This document shows positions 1 through 11,200 of a stretch of 64,000 bases of DNA, piece by piece (positions within the stretch are counted from its first letter, which is position 1; every line of letters starts with the position of its first letter). The stretch comes from JOPF133 sp052144935. Lineage in GTDB: Bacteria > Acidobacteriota > Terriglobia > Bryobacterales > Bryobacteraceae. The translations under genes were made by a program, and so were the position numbers. Location: assembly GCA_052144935.1 (NCBI GenBank), contig JBKQPR010000181.1:13896-77895 (forward strand), read 5' to 3'. The notes beneath the pieces were generated by a model. The model saw nothing but the letters and a program-made list of their open reading frames with translations. It was not told the origin of the DNA and made no database searches.

Positions 1-366
1 TTCTCGTTCCATTCGTAGGCTTTCACGCCTAGGAAGGCGAGGCCCAAAATCAGCGTGAGAATCAGGAAGATGACGATCGCCTTGCGCTGCCCGAGTTGGG
101 CGGCACGCACGGCCAGCACCATGGTGAAACTGCTGCACAGCAGCACGGCGGTGTTGATCGCGCCGATCACGGCATTCAAGCTGCTGGAGGCCACCGCGAA
201 CACGTGGGAATACAAACTGCGGTAGACCGAGTAAGCCAGGAACATACCGCCGAAGAACATGATTTCGGTAATGAGGAAGACCCACATCCCGAGCGTGGAG
301 GCATCCTTCTGTTGTTCGGCGGTGTCGAACTGCTCGCGCAGGGCGAGCGTTTCCGCGTGCGCTTCG

Positions 367-374
<8 letters not shown>
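1..374 (-). CDS. ctaE: Cytochrome c oxidase subunit III, N-terminal part (runs off the left edge)
   Basis: Membrane subunit III of the haem-copper oxidase encoded by the next genes. The visible ~124 residues start MASEAHAETLAL and contain a WVFLITEIMFFGG segment followed by further hydrophobic helices, as in the first helices of CtaE/CoxC. The chosen start is a TTG at 374 that overlaps the end of ctaD by 8 nt and has GGAGAGG about 8 nt upstream; no ATG fits better. It is the last visible gene of the operon. The C-terminus and any following gene lie outside the window. Confidence 0.88.
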
Positions 375-1992
<1,618 letters not shown>

Positions 1993-1997
1993 ATTTT

Positions 1998-2993
1998 CTA
2001 ACGCTTGTTGGGAACCGCTGCCGGGACATTCTCCGCCGGAGCGCCCGGCTTGGGGGAGCCCGCTTGCGGGCCCAAAGACTTGATATATTCCACTAACTGC
2101 AACACGCCCTCCTCGGTGACTAACCCCTGGAAGGTGGGCATCAAAGGCTGGTAGCCGGCCACGATCTTGGCCGCCGGCTGCAGAATGGACTCGCGGATAT
2201 AGGCCTCATCCGCCTTAACTGTGGCCCCGCTCGTGAGCTGCACGTTCTTGCCGAACAAACCCACCAGCGAGGGGCAGCGGCCCGATCCATCGGGCTTGTG
2301 GCAATTGGAACAGGCCAGGCTCTCGAACAACTTGCCGCCTTCCTCTGCCAGCGATGCCGAGGGCGCGCCCCCGCTCAACCAGTTTTCGTAATCCCGCGGC
2401 TCCATGACATACACCCAGCCGATCATCCCGGAGTGGCGCGTTCCGCAATACTCGGCGCAAAAGAGGTGGTATTTGCCGGGCTTGGTCGGCTCGAACCAGG
2501 TAGTCGAGTAACGGCCCGGCACCACGTCCTCCTTGGTGCGGAAGGCGGGCACGAAAAAGCTGTGGATGACATCCTCCGAGGTCATGGTGAGCCGCACGGG
2601 GCGGCCCATGGGGATATGCAGCTCGTTGATCTCGCGCTGCCCCTCCATGTGCTGCAACTTCCACATCCACTGCTTGCCGACCGCATAGATTTGCAGGGCG
2701 CCGGCGGGCGGGCGGCTCTCGGTGAAGAAGATGCTGGCGCCCCACGTGAACATGACCATGGTGAGGCCGAACGGAATCACCGACCAGAGGATTTCCAGCG
2801 TGAGGCCGCCGTGAATCACTTGAGGCAGCTCCTGGTCGGAGCGCCGCCGGTAGCGGATAGCGAAGTAGAAGATCGCCCCGAAAATCAGCAGCGTGAAGAA
2901 CACCGACACAGTCAGAAGGTAATAGAGCAGATGGTCCACTTCGGGTGCGATGGTGGACGCCTGTTCCGGAAATAAAGGTAGTCTGGTTCCCAT
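1998..2993 (-). CDS. ctaC: Cytochrome c oxidase subunit II with fused C-terminal cytochrome c (caa3 type)
   Basis: Accepts electrons and passes them to subunit I through the CuA centre. Two membrane helices lie at about residues 20-47 and 65-92. The cupredoxin domain has the CuA ligands His144, Cys179, Glu181, Cys183, His187 and Met190 (CAEYCGTRHSGM). It is followed by a cytochrome c domain with CSNCH at 228-232 and a probable axial Met in the PLMPTF motif near 285. The fused haem marks a caa3 oxidase that carries its own electron-entry cytochrome. It lies directly downstream of the SCO chaperone gene. The C-terminal tail is Pro/Ala-rich. Confidence 0.97.
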   Translation of the reverse strand: MGTRLPLFPEQASTIAPEVDHLLYYLLTVSVFFTLLIFGAIFYFAIRYRRRSDQELPQVIHGGLTLEILWSVIPFGLTMVMFTWGASIFFTESRPPAGALQIYAVGKQWMWKLQHMEGQREINELHIPMGRPVRLTMTSEDVIHSFFVPAFRTKEDVVPGRYSTTWFEPTKPGKYHLFCAEYCGTRHSGMIGWVYVMEPRDYENWLSGGAPSASLAEEGGKLFESLACSNCHKPDGSGRCPSLVGLFGKNVQLTSGATVKADEAYIRESILQPAAKIVAGYQPLMPTFQGLVTEEGVLQLVEYIKSLGPQAGSPKPGAPAENVPAAVPNKR

Positions 2994-2999
2994 CTCGAA

Positions 3000-4001
3000 C
3001 TATCCAGCCCGCCTAAGCTGTTTGGCGCGCGATTCCCTGCGGAAGACGATCAGCAGGAAACCGCCGCAGATGAGCACGAACGCCGCGCCGGCGAAGCGGA
3101 CCATGCCTATGGCCAGGGCGCCATACTTGCCGGTGGCCGGGTCGTAGTGATAACAGAACAGCAGAATCTGATCCACCGGGCTTCCGATCTTGTTCTGCGA
3201 CGCTTCCACCAGTCCCAGCCGCACATCCCGCGGGGCATATTCGACGCCGTAGAAATAGCGCGACAGGCGGCCCTCGGGAGTGGCGATCATGATCCCGCTG
3301 GCGTGCGCCCATTGGTCGGTGGACGGGTCGTATTTGACGTGATAGCCCACCGCCTCGGTGAGCGCATGAATATTGGGTTCGTCGCCGGTGAGAAAGTGCC
3401 AGCCGTTGGCGGTCCCCGGCCGGCCATAACGCCGCAGGTACATCTGTTTCTTGGAAGCCGCCAGCCCGGGCGTGTCCTTGGGGTCGAAGCTGACGGCGAG
3501 AATTTCGAAATCCTGCCCCGGCGTGAAGGACACCGCCTTCAGGCAGCTCTCCAGGCCGTTGAGAATCTGCGTGCAGAGCATGGGGCAGCGATAATAGACC
3601 AGCGCCAGGATCACCGGCTTGCCGTGGAAGAACGAGGACAGCGGCACATCGCGGCCGGCTTCATCGCGGAAGGTCAGCCAGAGCGGCACCTGCTGGTCGA
3701 GCCGCTGATCGATGCCGACTCCCTGGAGCGCGCCGGGAAGGGCTGGCCGCAGGTTGGAGTCCTGCATGCCGATGCTGGGCTGAACGGGCGCCGGCTGCCC
3801 CGGCTGGGCGAAGGCGGCGAAGGCGAAGGCGCAGAGGGCGAGCGGCAGCAAAAGAATGGCTGAGATCGACGGGTTGACAGGCGAAAGCGCCTGTCCCACA
3901 TTGCTGCCAAAGGATTGCAGGGCATGTGGGGCAGGCGCTTCCGCCTGCCAACCGTTTCCTCCACAGCTTCTCACCAAGCGGTCTGGCTTCAAGGTCTTCA
4001 T
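3000..4001 (-). CDS. SCO1/SenC-type copper chaperone for CuA assembly
   Basis: Thioredoxin-fold protein that delivers copper to the CuA site of subunit II. The copper motif CPMLC (139-143) and the distal His233 are present, and a C-terminal hydrophobic helix may anchor it. The ATG at 4001 overlaps the stop of the preceding gene (ATGA) and follows a GGGG-type ribosome site. With this start the protein has about 48 residues before the hydrophobic signal segment (ISAILLLPLALCAFAF). Much of that extension is encoded by the palindromic repeat at 3874-3952. A GTG inside the repeat (frame VGQALSPVNP) would give a normal signal peptide, so the true start is uncertain. Function is clear; the N-terminus is not. 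Confidence 0.93.
   Translation of the reverse strand: MKTLKPDRLVRSCGGNGWQAEAPAPHALQSFGSNVGQALSPVNPSISAILLLPLALCAFAFAAFAQPGQPAPVQPSIGMQDSNLRPALPGALQGVGIDQRLDQQVPLWLTFRDEAGRDVPLSSFFHGKPVILALVYYRCPMLCTQILNGLESCLKAVSFTPGQDFEILAVSFDPKDTPGLAASKKQMYLRRYGRPGTANGWHFLTGDEPNIHALTEAVGYHVKYDPSTDQWAHASGIMIATPEGRLSRYFYGVEYAPRDVRLGLVEASQNKIGSPVDQILLFCYHYDPATGKYGALAIGMVRFAGAAFVLICGGFLLIVFRRESRAKQLRRAG
3874..3952. repeat. Palindromic repeat family A, copy 1 (inside SCO gene)
   Basis: Two imperfect inverted arms (TTGACAGGCGAAAGCGCCTG and its near complement GCAGGCGCTTCCGCCTGCCA) surround a ~25-nt spacer. Each arm is itself a small palindrome. The copy lies in frame in the 5' part of the SCO gene. Further copies are at 26011-26091, 35160-35225 and 46714-46792, with partial copies at 12187-12209 and 61474-61500. 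Confidence 0.9.
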
Positions 4002-4510
4002 TTCCCCACCCCCGCCAGCGGACCGCCAACCTGCTGCACCTTGGGGCCGAGGCCGCTTTCGGTGGGCACGCTGGCATCGCTGGCGCTTTGGACGCCATTC
4101 TGCGGGCGCGCGGGGAGGCCCCGCTGGGCTAGCAGGTCGATGGCTTGGGCAATGGGAATCCGCACCACGCCCTTGGGCTGGTCTACCCAGCCATAGCTGT
4201 TCAGGATCTTGTCTTCGGCGTCGCGCATGGCTTTGAGATCCGGAACGGGAGTACTTTCCAGCCGCGGCTGCGGCCGCAGATCGCGCGCGGTGCCCGCAAT
4301 GGGACCATGGCTGGTCTCCAGGTAGTTGAAAAAGCCCAGCAGCACCACGATCGCGAAGATGCACAGCAGCACCAGGCCGATCGCGAACTTGCCGACCGCC
4401 CAGGCGTTGACATCGCGCACCTCATAGCCCGGCTGCTGGTCTCCTTCGGGCCGCTGCAAATCGGGCGGCCGGACCTCGTGTTCGCCGTGGCCCTGTTTAT
4501 TCCCGGCCAT
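3998..4510 (-). CDS. Single-pass membrane protein of the ACIII-caa3 operon, unknown function
   Basis: A 170-residue protein with a hydrophilic N-terminus, one strong membrane helix at about 40-63 (FAIGLVLLCIFAIVVLLGFF) and a soluble tail containing DAEDKILNSYGWVDQPKG and RIPIAQAIDLLAQRGLPARP. No cofactor motif is visible. It overlaps actF by 14 nt and the SCO start by 4 nt, so it is translationally locked between complex III and oxidase genes. A role in assembly or in bridging the two complexes is plausible but inferred from position only. No named family is assigned. Confidence 0.85.
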   Translation of the reverse strand: MAGNKQGHGEHEVRPPDLQRPEGDQQPGYEVRDVNAWAVGKFAIGLVLLCIFAIVVLLGFFNYLETSHGPIAGTARDLRPQPRLESTPVPDLKAMRDAEDKILNSYGWVDQPKGVVRIPIAQAIDLLAQRGLPARPQNGVQSASDASVPTESGLGPKVQQVGGPLAGVGK

Positions 4511-5693
4511 GTTGCAAAGCCTCCTCCACGTGCGGATCGCGCAGCGGCAGCAGCGGGCGCTTCTTCAACTGCCCCAGGAAGTACCACAGCCAGATGCCGC
4601 CCAGCGCCACCGGCGCCGTGAAATCCATCCAGCTTACGGTGAATACGCCTTTCGAAAAATCGGGCGCCACCAGCCAGTAAAGATCGACGAAGCGCATGAA
4701 CAGAATGAATATCGCGATCCCCGCCAGCAGCTTGAAATTGCGCTTCAGGTCGCGCGACAGCAGCAGTGCGAAGGGCAGCGCGAAATGTCCCAGCACCAGG
4801 GCCAGGGCGATGTAGCGCCATCCGCCGTGCAGGCGCTCCAGATACCAGGGAATCTCGTCGGGCAGGTTGCCGGCCCAGATAATCAGGAACTGCGAAAACG
4901 AGAAGTAAGCCCACACCATGACCATACACAGCAGGAACTTGCCGAGATCGTGCAGGTGGCGCGGGGTGAGAACCTCCGACATCGGGCGGCGGTAATAGAG
5001 CAGCACCAGCAGCGCGATCAGGAAGGCCATCGACGAGAGACCCTGGCCGGCGATGAACAGCAGCCCGAACATGGTGGAAAACCAGTTCGGGTCCAGCGAG
5101 AGCACCCAATCGATGGCCATGAAGGTGACGCTGAATCCCCAAAAGACGAGGCCCGGCCCGGCCAAGGCGGCCATCTTGCCGTGGGCCGTGGGCGAGCCTT
5201 CATCCTCGCGGGCCGACCAGCGGTTGAAGAGCCAGGCGAGCAGATTCCAACCGCCCAGATAGAGCGCCGCGCGGATGAGGAAGAACGGCACGTTGAGATA
5301 GCTGTGCTTGTGCTGCAGCACCGGATCGGCTGCCACCACGGCGGCGTGCGACCACGAGTAGAGATTGGGGATGCCGACCAGGATCGGCAGGAACATCAGC
5401 GCGATCAGCGGCAGCGTGCGCGCGGCCGCCTCCGCGGGACGGCGGATCACCACGCCCCAGGCCCCGCCGGTGAGATACTGCAGCATCAGCCAGGCCATCG
5501 AGCCGACCGAGACGCCCACGAAGAATATGTAGGACCAAAGATACGACCGGTAGAACTGGAACGGCGAGACGAAGATGCCGGCAAAGGTAAGCAGAGCGGC
5601 AACCGCGCCCACGGCGAAGGCACGCGTGCGCCACTGACGGATATCGGCCCGGAGTTCGGTGGAGACAGCGAAATCGAGACCTTGAGCGGTCAT
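4497..5693 (-). CDS. actF: Alternative complex III membrane subunit ActF (NrfD-like)
   Basis: Polytopic quinol:cytochrome c oxidoreductase subunit, 398 residues with about ten hydrophobic helices and conserved-looking stretches such as FWGFSVTFMAIDWVLSLDPN and YSFSQFLIIWAGNLPDEIPW-like sequence. It is the second NrfD-type membrane subunit of ACIII, paired with ActC. Its ATG at 5693 overlaps the actE stop (ATGA) and it overlaps the downstream small membrane protein. The family call rests on position in actABCDEF, size and hydropathy pattern. Confidence 0.93.
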   Translation of the reverse strand: MTAQGLDFAVSTELRADIRQWRTRAFAVGAVAALLTFAGIFVSPFQFYRSYLWSYIFFVGVSVGSMAWLMLQYLTGGAWGVVIRRPAEAAARTLPLIALMFLPILVGIPNLYSWSHAAVVAADPVLQHKHSYLNVPFFLIRAALYLGGWNLLAWLFNRWSAREDEGSPTAHGKMAALAGPGLVFWGFSVTFMAIDWVLSLDPNWFSTMFGLLFIAGQGLSSMAFLIALLVLLYYRRPMSEVLTPRHLHDLGKFLLCMVMVWAYFSFSQFLIIWAGNLPDEIPWYLERLHGGWRYIALALVLGHFALPFALLLSRDLKRNFKLLAGIAIFILFMRFVDLYWLVAPDFSKGVFTVSWMDFTAPVALGGIWLWYFLGQLKKRPLLPLRDPHVEEALQHGRE

Positions 5694-6295
5694 TGCGCGC
5701 CTCCCTGGCTGAGTTGGGCGCGGTCCGCTGCCGGAACGTCGTTCACCGAAGCGTTCTGGCTGAGCTGCAGCGCGCGCACATAGGCCACAATGGCCCAGCG
5801 GTCGGCCGGAAGAATCTGCGCGGAATAATCGGGCATGGCGCCGAATCCGTTGGTAATCACGTCGTAGATGTATCCGTTGGGAACCTGGCGCAGGCGATCG
5901 ATGTGGTAGGAAGGCGGCTTGCGGTAGCCGCGCCGTACCACCATTCCATCGCCGGTACCCAACCGGTCATGGCAAGGCGAGCAATAGACATTGAAACGGT
6001 CCTGGCCGCGAAGGATAACTTCCTTGGTGACCGCAAAAGGAAAGGTGTCGAGCGGTTTGCCGTCGGGACCCTTGCCGGTGTAGAAGGCCGTATCGTCGTT
6101 GAGATGGCCGCGCGCCACCGTTCCTTCGATCAGCGGCCGCTCGGAACGGCCGTCGTCGAAAAACTCGCTGGGACGCAGGGGAATGTATTTCGGCTGATCC
6201 TGCATGTCCTGGCGGCAGGCAGAGGAGAGAGCCAGCGTCAGACTCACCGCGGAGGCGCAGAGAACATGGAGGAAGCGCGGAGAAAACCTTCTCAT
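5690..6295 (-). CDS. actE: Alternative complex III mono-haem cytochrome c lipoprotein ActE
   Basis: Cytochrome c subunit of ACIII, with CSPCH at residues 105-109 and likely Met ligand region GFGAMPDYS. The chosen start is the ATG at 6295, preceded by GGAG. It gives an N-terminal signal (RFLHVLCASAVSLTLALSSAC) whose last residues form a plausible lipobox with Cys27. A TTG at 6367 would add 24 residues (HRGDAEVAEKARRK) that are clearly translated repeat sequence. The repeat at 6244-6342 therefore provides the ribosome site and first codons. ATGA overlap with actF. Confidence 0.92.
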   Translation of the reverse strand: MRRFSPRFLHVLCASAVSLTLALSSACRQDMQDQPKYIPLRPSEFFDDGRSERPLIEGTVARGHLNDDTAFYTGKGPDGKPLDTFPFAVTKEVILRGQDRFNVYCSPCHDRLGTGDGMVVRRGYRKPPSYHIDRLRQVPNGYIYDVITNGFGAMPDYSAQILPADRWAIVAYVRALQLSQNASVNDVPAADRAQLSQGGAQ

Positions 6296-6342
6296 TGTTT
6301 TTCTCCGTGCTTTCTCCGCGACCTCCGCGTCTCCGCGGTGAA
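6244..6342. repeat. Palindromic repeat family B, copy 1 (start of actE)
   Basis: Long inverted repeat. The left arm (CACCGCGGAGGCGCAGAGAA) is mirrored by the right arm (TCCGCGTCTCCGCGGTG) around GGAAGCGCGGAGAAAA-like inner arms. It spans the actD-actE junction and the actE signal-peptide codons. A second copy is at 29849-29949. The type (CGCGGAGACGCGGAGA) is familiar from acidobacterial and planctomycete genomes. Confidence 0.88.
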
Positions 6343-6356
6343 TGGGAGGCTTCGCT

Positions 6357-6890
6357 TCAGTGCGCAACTTCGGACACCTCCCGAGGCTCCAGCGTTTCCA
6401 GAAACTGGCTGGTCTTATCGCGATCGAACAGAGGGTCGATGGCTTCGATGCACAGGAAAAACCGGTTGCGCGACGCCAGCGCGAATCGCGGCACGTTGAA
6501 CGTAGGGTGATAGGGCATCGGCAGACCGCACAGCGCCAGCAGGCCCAGCACTGCGGAGATCGCCGCGAACAGAATGGTCAGCTCGAAGGTGATGATGATG
6601 TACGCCGGCCAGCTATGCAGCGGCCGGCCTCCAACGTTGATGGGGAAGTCAATGACGGTGACGTAATACTGCAGCAGATAGCCGGTCAGGCCGCCCAGAA
6701 TTCCGCCGCACAGCACGATCAGCGGCAGGCGGTTGTGGTGCAAATGCAATGCGTCGGTGAGTTCCTCGATGGGAAACGGCGAATAAGCGTCCAGCTTGCG
6801 GTAGCCCTTCTCGCGCGCGGCCCGGGCGGCGTTGACCAGGGCGGTGGGGCTATCGAACTCGGCGATCATGCCGTAGATCCGCTTAGTCAC
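6357..6890 (-). CDS. actD: Alternative complex III subunit ActD (DUF3341)
   Basis: Membrane subunit of ACIII with two helices (IVLCGGILGGLTGYLLQYY and ITFELTILFAAISAVLGLL) and a C-terminal soluble part with RFFLCIEAIDPLFDRDKT, typical of DUF3341. The chosen start is GTG at 6890 (VTKRIYGMIAEFD), with GGAGGTG just upstream; it overlaps the actC stop by 8 nt and gives 177 residues, the usual ActD length. A longer start at 6938 would add residues overlapping actC. Confidence 0.93.
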   Translation of the reverse strand: MTKRIYGMIAEFDSPTALVNAARAAREKGYRKLDAYSPFPIEELTDALHLHHNRLPLIVLCGGILGGLTGYLLQYYVTVIDFPINVGGRPLHSWPAYIIITFELTILFAAISAVLGLLALCGLPMPYHPTFNVPRFALASRNRFFLCIEAIDPLFDRDKTSQFLETLEPREVSEVAH

Positions 6891-8262
6891 CTTGCACCTC
6901 CTCCACCTTGGCCTGGGGCAGAAGGGTGCGAACTTCAAAAATCGAAATCATGGGCAGCAGGCGGATGAACGTAAAAAACAGGAACAGGAACAGCCCGATG
7001 GTGCCAATGAAGGTGGCCCAATCCCAGCGCGTGGCCTGGAAGATGGACCACGAGGAGGGCAGGAAATCCTGGGCCAGGCTGCTCACGATAATGATATAGC
7101 GCTCCAGCCACATGCCGGTCAGCACGATGATCGAAAAGAGGAACAGCAGCGCCGGGGTGGAGCGGATGCGCTTGAACCACAGCGCTTGCGGCAAAATGAT
7201 GTTGCAGGAAATCAGGGCCCAGTAGGTCGCGGCATAGGGGCCGGTCATGCGGTGCCAAATGGCCGCTTCCTCGTACACGTTGCCGCTGTACCAGGCGGTG
7301 AAGGTCTCCAGCATGTAGGCGTAAGCCACGATCAGGCCGGTGGCCAGCATCACCTTGGCGGAGTTATCCAGGTGTCTGTCGGTGATCAGCCCCTGCAGTC
7401 CGTACACCGCGCGCAGCGGAATGGCCAGCGCCAGCACCATGGCGAATCCGGAATAGATGGCGCCGGCGACGAAATAGGGTGGGAAGAAAGTGCTGTGCCA
7501 TCCGGGCACGATGGCGATGGTGAAGTCGAAGCTGACCACCGTGTGCACCGAGAGCACCAGCGGTGTGGCCAAGCCGGCCAGCAACAGGCTGGCGGTTTCG
7601 TAGACGCTCCAGTGCCGCGCCGACCCGCGCCAGCCCATGGCCAGAATGCCGTAAGCGAAGCGCGCGAAACGGCTATGCGTGCGGTCGCGCAGAGTGGCCA
7701 GGTCGGGCAGCAGGCCGACAAACCAGAACAGGAACGACACGGTGGCGTACGTAGACACCGCAAAAACGTCCCACACCAGCGGGCTGCGGAAATTCGGCTG
7801 CACGCCCATGGTATTGGGATACGGAAACAGCCAGTAAAACAGCCAGGGACGGCCCAGGTGCAGAAGCGGGAACATGCCCGCGCAGGCCACCGCGAACAGC
7901 GTCATGGCTTCCGCGAAACGGTTGATGGAGTTTCGCCAGCGTTGGTTGAGCAGCAGCAGAATGGCCGAGATGAGCGTGCCCGCGTGGCCGATTCCGATCC
8001 ACCACACGAAATTGGTAATGGCGAATCCCCACATCACCGGCGTGCGGATTCCCCAGATGCCCACGCCTTTGGCGAACAGCAGCGCCACCGCGTAAAGGAA
8101 CAGGAACAGCAACGCCAGGCCCACGCTGAAGCAGGCCATCCAGAAGACCGGCGTCTTGCCGGTAAGCACCACGGTGGCAATCTGGTCCGTGACGCTGCCG
8201 AAGGTATAACCCGGCGCAATGATCGGCTTGGCCGGTTCGATCGTTTGTGGCTCGTCTGGCAT
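6883..8262 (-). CDS. actC: Alternative complex III membrane subunit ActC (NrfD-like)
   Basis: Quinol-binding NrfD/PsrC-type membrane protein, 459 residues and about ten helices. Recognisable stretches include VWWIGIGHAGTLISAILLLL, LHLGRPWLFYWLFPYPN and NFRSPLVWDVFAVSTY, characteristic of ActC. In ACIII it oxidises menaquinol or ubiquinol and passes electrons to the Fe-S centres of ActB. It starts 6 nt after the actB stop and overlaps actD by 8 nt. Confidence 0.96.
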   Translation of the reverse strand: MPDEPQTIEPAKPIIAPGYTFGSVTDQIATVVLTGKTPVFWMACFSVGLALLFLFLYAVALLFAKGVGIWGIRTPVMWGFAITNFVWWIGIGHAGTLISAILLLLNQRWRNSINRFAEAMTLFAVACAGMFPLLHLGRPWLFYWLFPYPNTMGVQPNFRSPLVWDVFAVSTYATVSFLFWFVGLLPDLATLRDRTHSRFARFAYGILAMGWRGSARHWSVYETASLLLAGLATPLVLSVHTVVSFDFTIAIVPGWHSTFFPPYFVAGAIYSGFAMVLALAIPLRAVYGLQGLITDRHLDNSAKVMLATGLIVAYAYMLETFTAWYSGNVYEEAAIWHRMTGPYAATYWALISCNIILPQALWFKRIRSTPALLFLFSIIVLTGMWLERYIIIVSSLAQDFLPSSWSIFQATRWDWATFIGTIGLFLFLFFTFIRLLPMISIFEVRTLLPQAKVEEVQGD

Positions 8263-8268
8263 GGCGAC

Positions 8269-11200
8269 CTAGCCCTCGACCTCCGGATTGGGATTGCGCA
8301 GGGTTGCCAGATAGGTGGTGCGCGGCCGCGTGTTGAGATCGGCCAGCAGCCCATAATTGCGCTTTTGGGCTTTCATTTGCGACACGCGGCTGTTCGGATC
8401 GTTGATATTGCCGAAGACGATGGCTTCGGTCGGGCAGGTGGCCTGGCAGGCCGTTTGGATATCGCCCTCCCGCACTTTACGATCCTGCTTTTCGGCCTCG
8501 ATTTTGGCGTAGTTGATGCGCTGCACGCAGTAAGTGCATTTTTCCATGACGCCCCGGCTGCGCACCGTGACGTCGGGATTGTGCAGCAGTTTCAAACTGG
8601 GAGTTTCGAAATCCGAATACAGGTAGAAATTGAAGCGCCGCACTTTGTAGGGGCAGTTGTTGGAGCAGTAGCGCGTCCCCACACAGCGGTTGTAGACCAT
8701 GTCGTTGAGGCCCTCGGAGCTGTGATTGGTGGCCTGCACCGGGCAGACCAGCTCGCAAGGGGCGTCTTCGCACTGCATGCACGGCACCGGCTGATTGTAA
8801 ATGTCCGGATTATTGACCGCGCCGTTGTAATAAGTATCCACGCGGATCCAATGCATGGCGCGGCTGCGGCGCACCTGGTCCTTGCCAACTACTGCGATGT
8901 TGTTTTCGGCCTGGCAGGCCACCACGCAGGCGCTGCAGCCGGTGCAGGCGTTCAGGTCGATGGCCATACCCCAGGCATAGCCTTCGTACTTCCAGGCGGG
9001 ATATATAGTCAGCCCCGGCGCAGGGGTCTCGACGCCTTCCAGAATCGACTGGGGGTTCTTCTTGTACTCTTCCAAATCGCCGCTCTGGATAATGTGCCGG
9101 CGGGTGTCCAGGATGTGCTCGTTCTGGGTGGTGGCGAAGAGATACTCGCCGGGAATTTTGACCGCCTCCAGGCCGTTATCGTTCCATAGCGCCTGCGAAG
9201 TGCGCAGGCCGTAGGGATTGAATCCCATGCCGGTTCCCACGCGTCCGGCCCGCGTGCGTCCATAGCCTAGATGCAGGGTGACGGCGCCATCGATGTGGCC
9301 CGGTTGCACCCACGCCGGCGCGTGCAGACTGCGGCCCTGGTAAGTGAGCTGCAGCATGTCGCCTTGTTCCACGTGCAAGCGGTGGGCGGTGGCGGGACTG
9401 ACGATGGCGGCGTTGTCCCAGGTGAGCTTGGTGATCGGCTTGGGCAGTTCCTGTAGCCAGCCGTTATTAGCGAAGCGCCCATCGTAAATGCTGGGGTCCG
9501 GCCGGAAGATGGCTTCGAGCTTGCCGCCGAGGCGGCGCTTTTGGGGCTGCTCCGAAATGGCCGAGCCCTGTATGGCGGGCGTTTTCGGAGGCAGCGCCGT
9601 GCCCCCAATCACGCCATCGTGCACCGCGCGCCGCCACCACGCTTCGAAATCCGCGCCGGTATGCTGCCGCGCCCAATAGCCCTTGACGATTTCATAGCTG
9701 CCCATCTCGGGTGTTTCGGTGAGCATCTGCAGCACCTGAAGGTCCGAGCGCCCTTCGTAGAGCGGTTGAATGAGAGGCTGCTGAATCGACACCGTGCCAT
9801 CGAAAGTGCGCGCATCGCCCCAACTCTCCAGGTAGTGCGTTTCCGGCAGGTGCCACTGGCAGACCGCCGAGGTCTCGTCTTCGTACAGGCTCAGGTGCGC
9901 GCGCAGGCGGGCCTTCTGGATACGGTCGGCCATGCCGAAATCCACCGGCGCATTGAAAACCGGATTGCCCCCCAGGATCAGCAGCAGATCCACGGCGCCC
10001 GCGTCCAGGTCCTTCACCAGATCCTGCAGCGAGGCAAGCTGGTCGACCGGATTGGCCTCGATGGGATCGGTATAAAAGACCGTCTTGCCGACGTTGCCCA
10101 TATCGGCGTTCATGACGTGCGCCAGGGCGTGGACCAGGGGAGGCTGGTGCTCGCCGGCAATCACCAGGCCGGCGCCCTTGTTGCGCTGCAAATCCCTGGC
10201 AATCGCGCCGATCCATTTATAGATGTCGCCGTTCTCGCCCTGCTTGGGTCCCTTCGCTACGCCCAGGCCGGTGGCCAGGGCCCACGCAAACTCCTCGATA
10301 TCGGCGGCGCGCAGGGATAGCCGATGGTCGGCCTTGGCGCCCGTGGGGGTAGGCATCGGCTCCACCACATACAGCCGGTTCATCTCGGGCTGCGCGTCCG
10401 TCACCCTGCGCCGCGCCGAAAACTGGCGCGCATAGCGCAGGCTGGCCGGTCCCGAGGCCAGGAAGTCCGAATCCAGGGAGACCACCACCTTGGCGTTGCT
10501 CAGATCGTAATAAGTGTTGACCGGCTGCCCGAAAGCCTGCTTCGCGCCGGCCCGCGCGGTATGCGGTCCGGCGGGCTCCCACTGGTGCCACTTGGCGCTC
10601 GGATAGAGCTTTTGAACGGCCGCGAACTGGTCGGCCATGGTAGGCGAGGTAACCGTTTCCGTGAGGATGCGGATGCCCGCGCCGTTCTTCATTTTTTGCT
10701 GGGCCAGCGCCTCGCGCAGGCCCCCGAAGAAACCGGCCCACGATCGGATCTCGCCGCCCTGGGTCACCGTGGCCGCGCGGTCCGGATCGTAAAGCTGCAG
10801 CACCGACGCTTGGGAAAAGCTGTCGCAAGCGCCCAGCGTGGCGGGATGCTCGGGGTTGCCTTCGATCTTGGTGGGCCGCCCCTCGTGGCTCTCCGCCAGG
10901 ACGCCGTGCGCCACGCCGTTCAAAGTGGTGGCGGTGGCAAAGAACAGCGGCTTCCCGGGAATCAGCTCTTCCGGCTGCCGGATGTACGGCGTGATGCGCT
11001 CGGTGGGTTGCCGCGTGCAAGCGGCCAGGCCGCCCAGCGCCAGCGACGCACCCATCAGTTTCACAAAATTGCGCCGGCCCTGGACGCGGTCCTCGTCTTC
11101 GCTCCAGCCGATCGCCTGGCGCGGAAATTCCCGCTCCAGCAGCTCTTCGAATTCGGGCGTCGCGGCCAGGTGCTCCAGGCTGCGCCAGTAGTCGCGTCCC

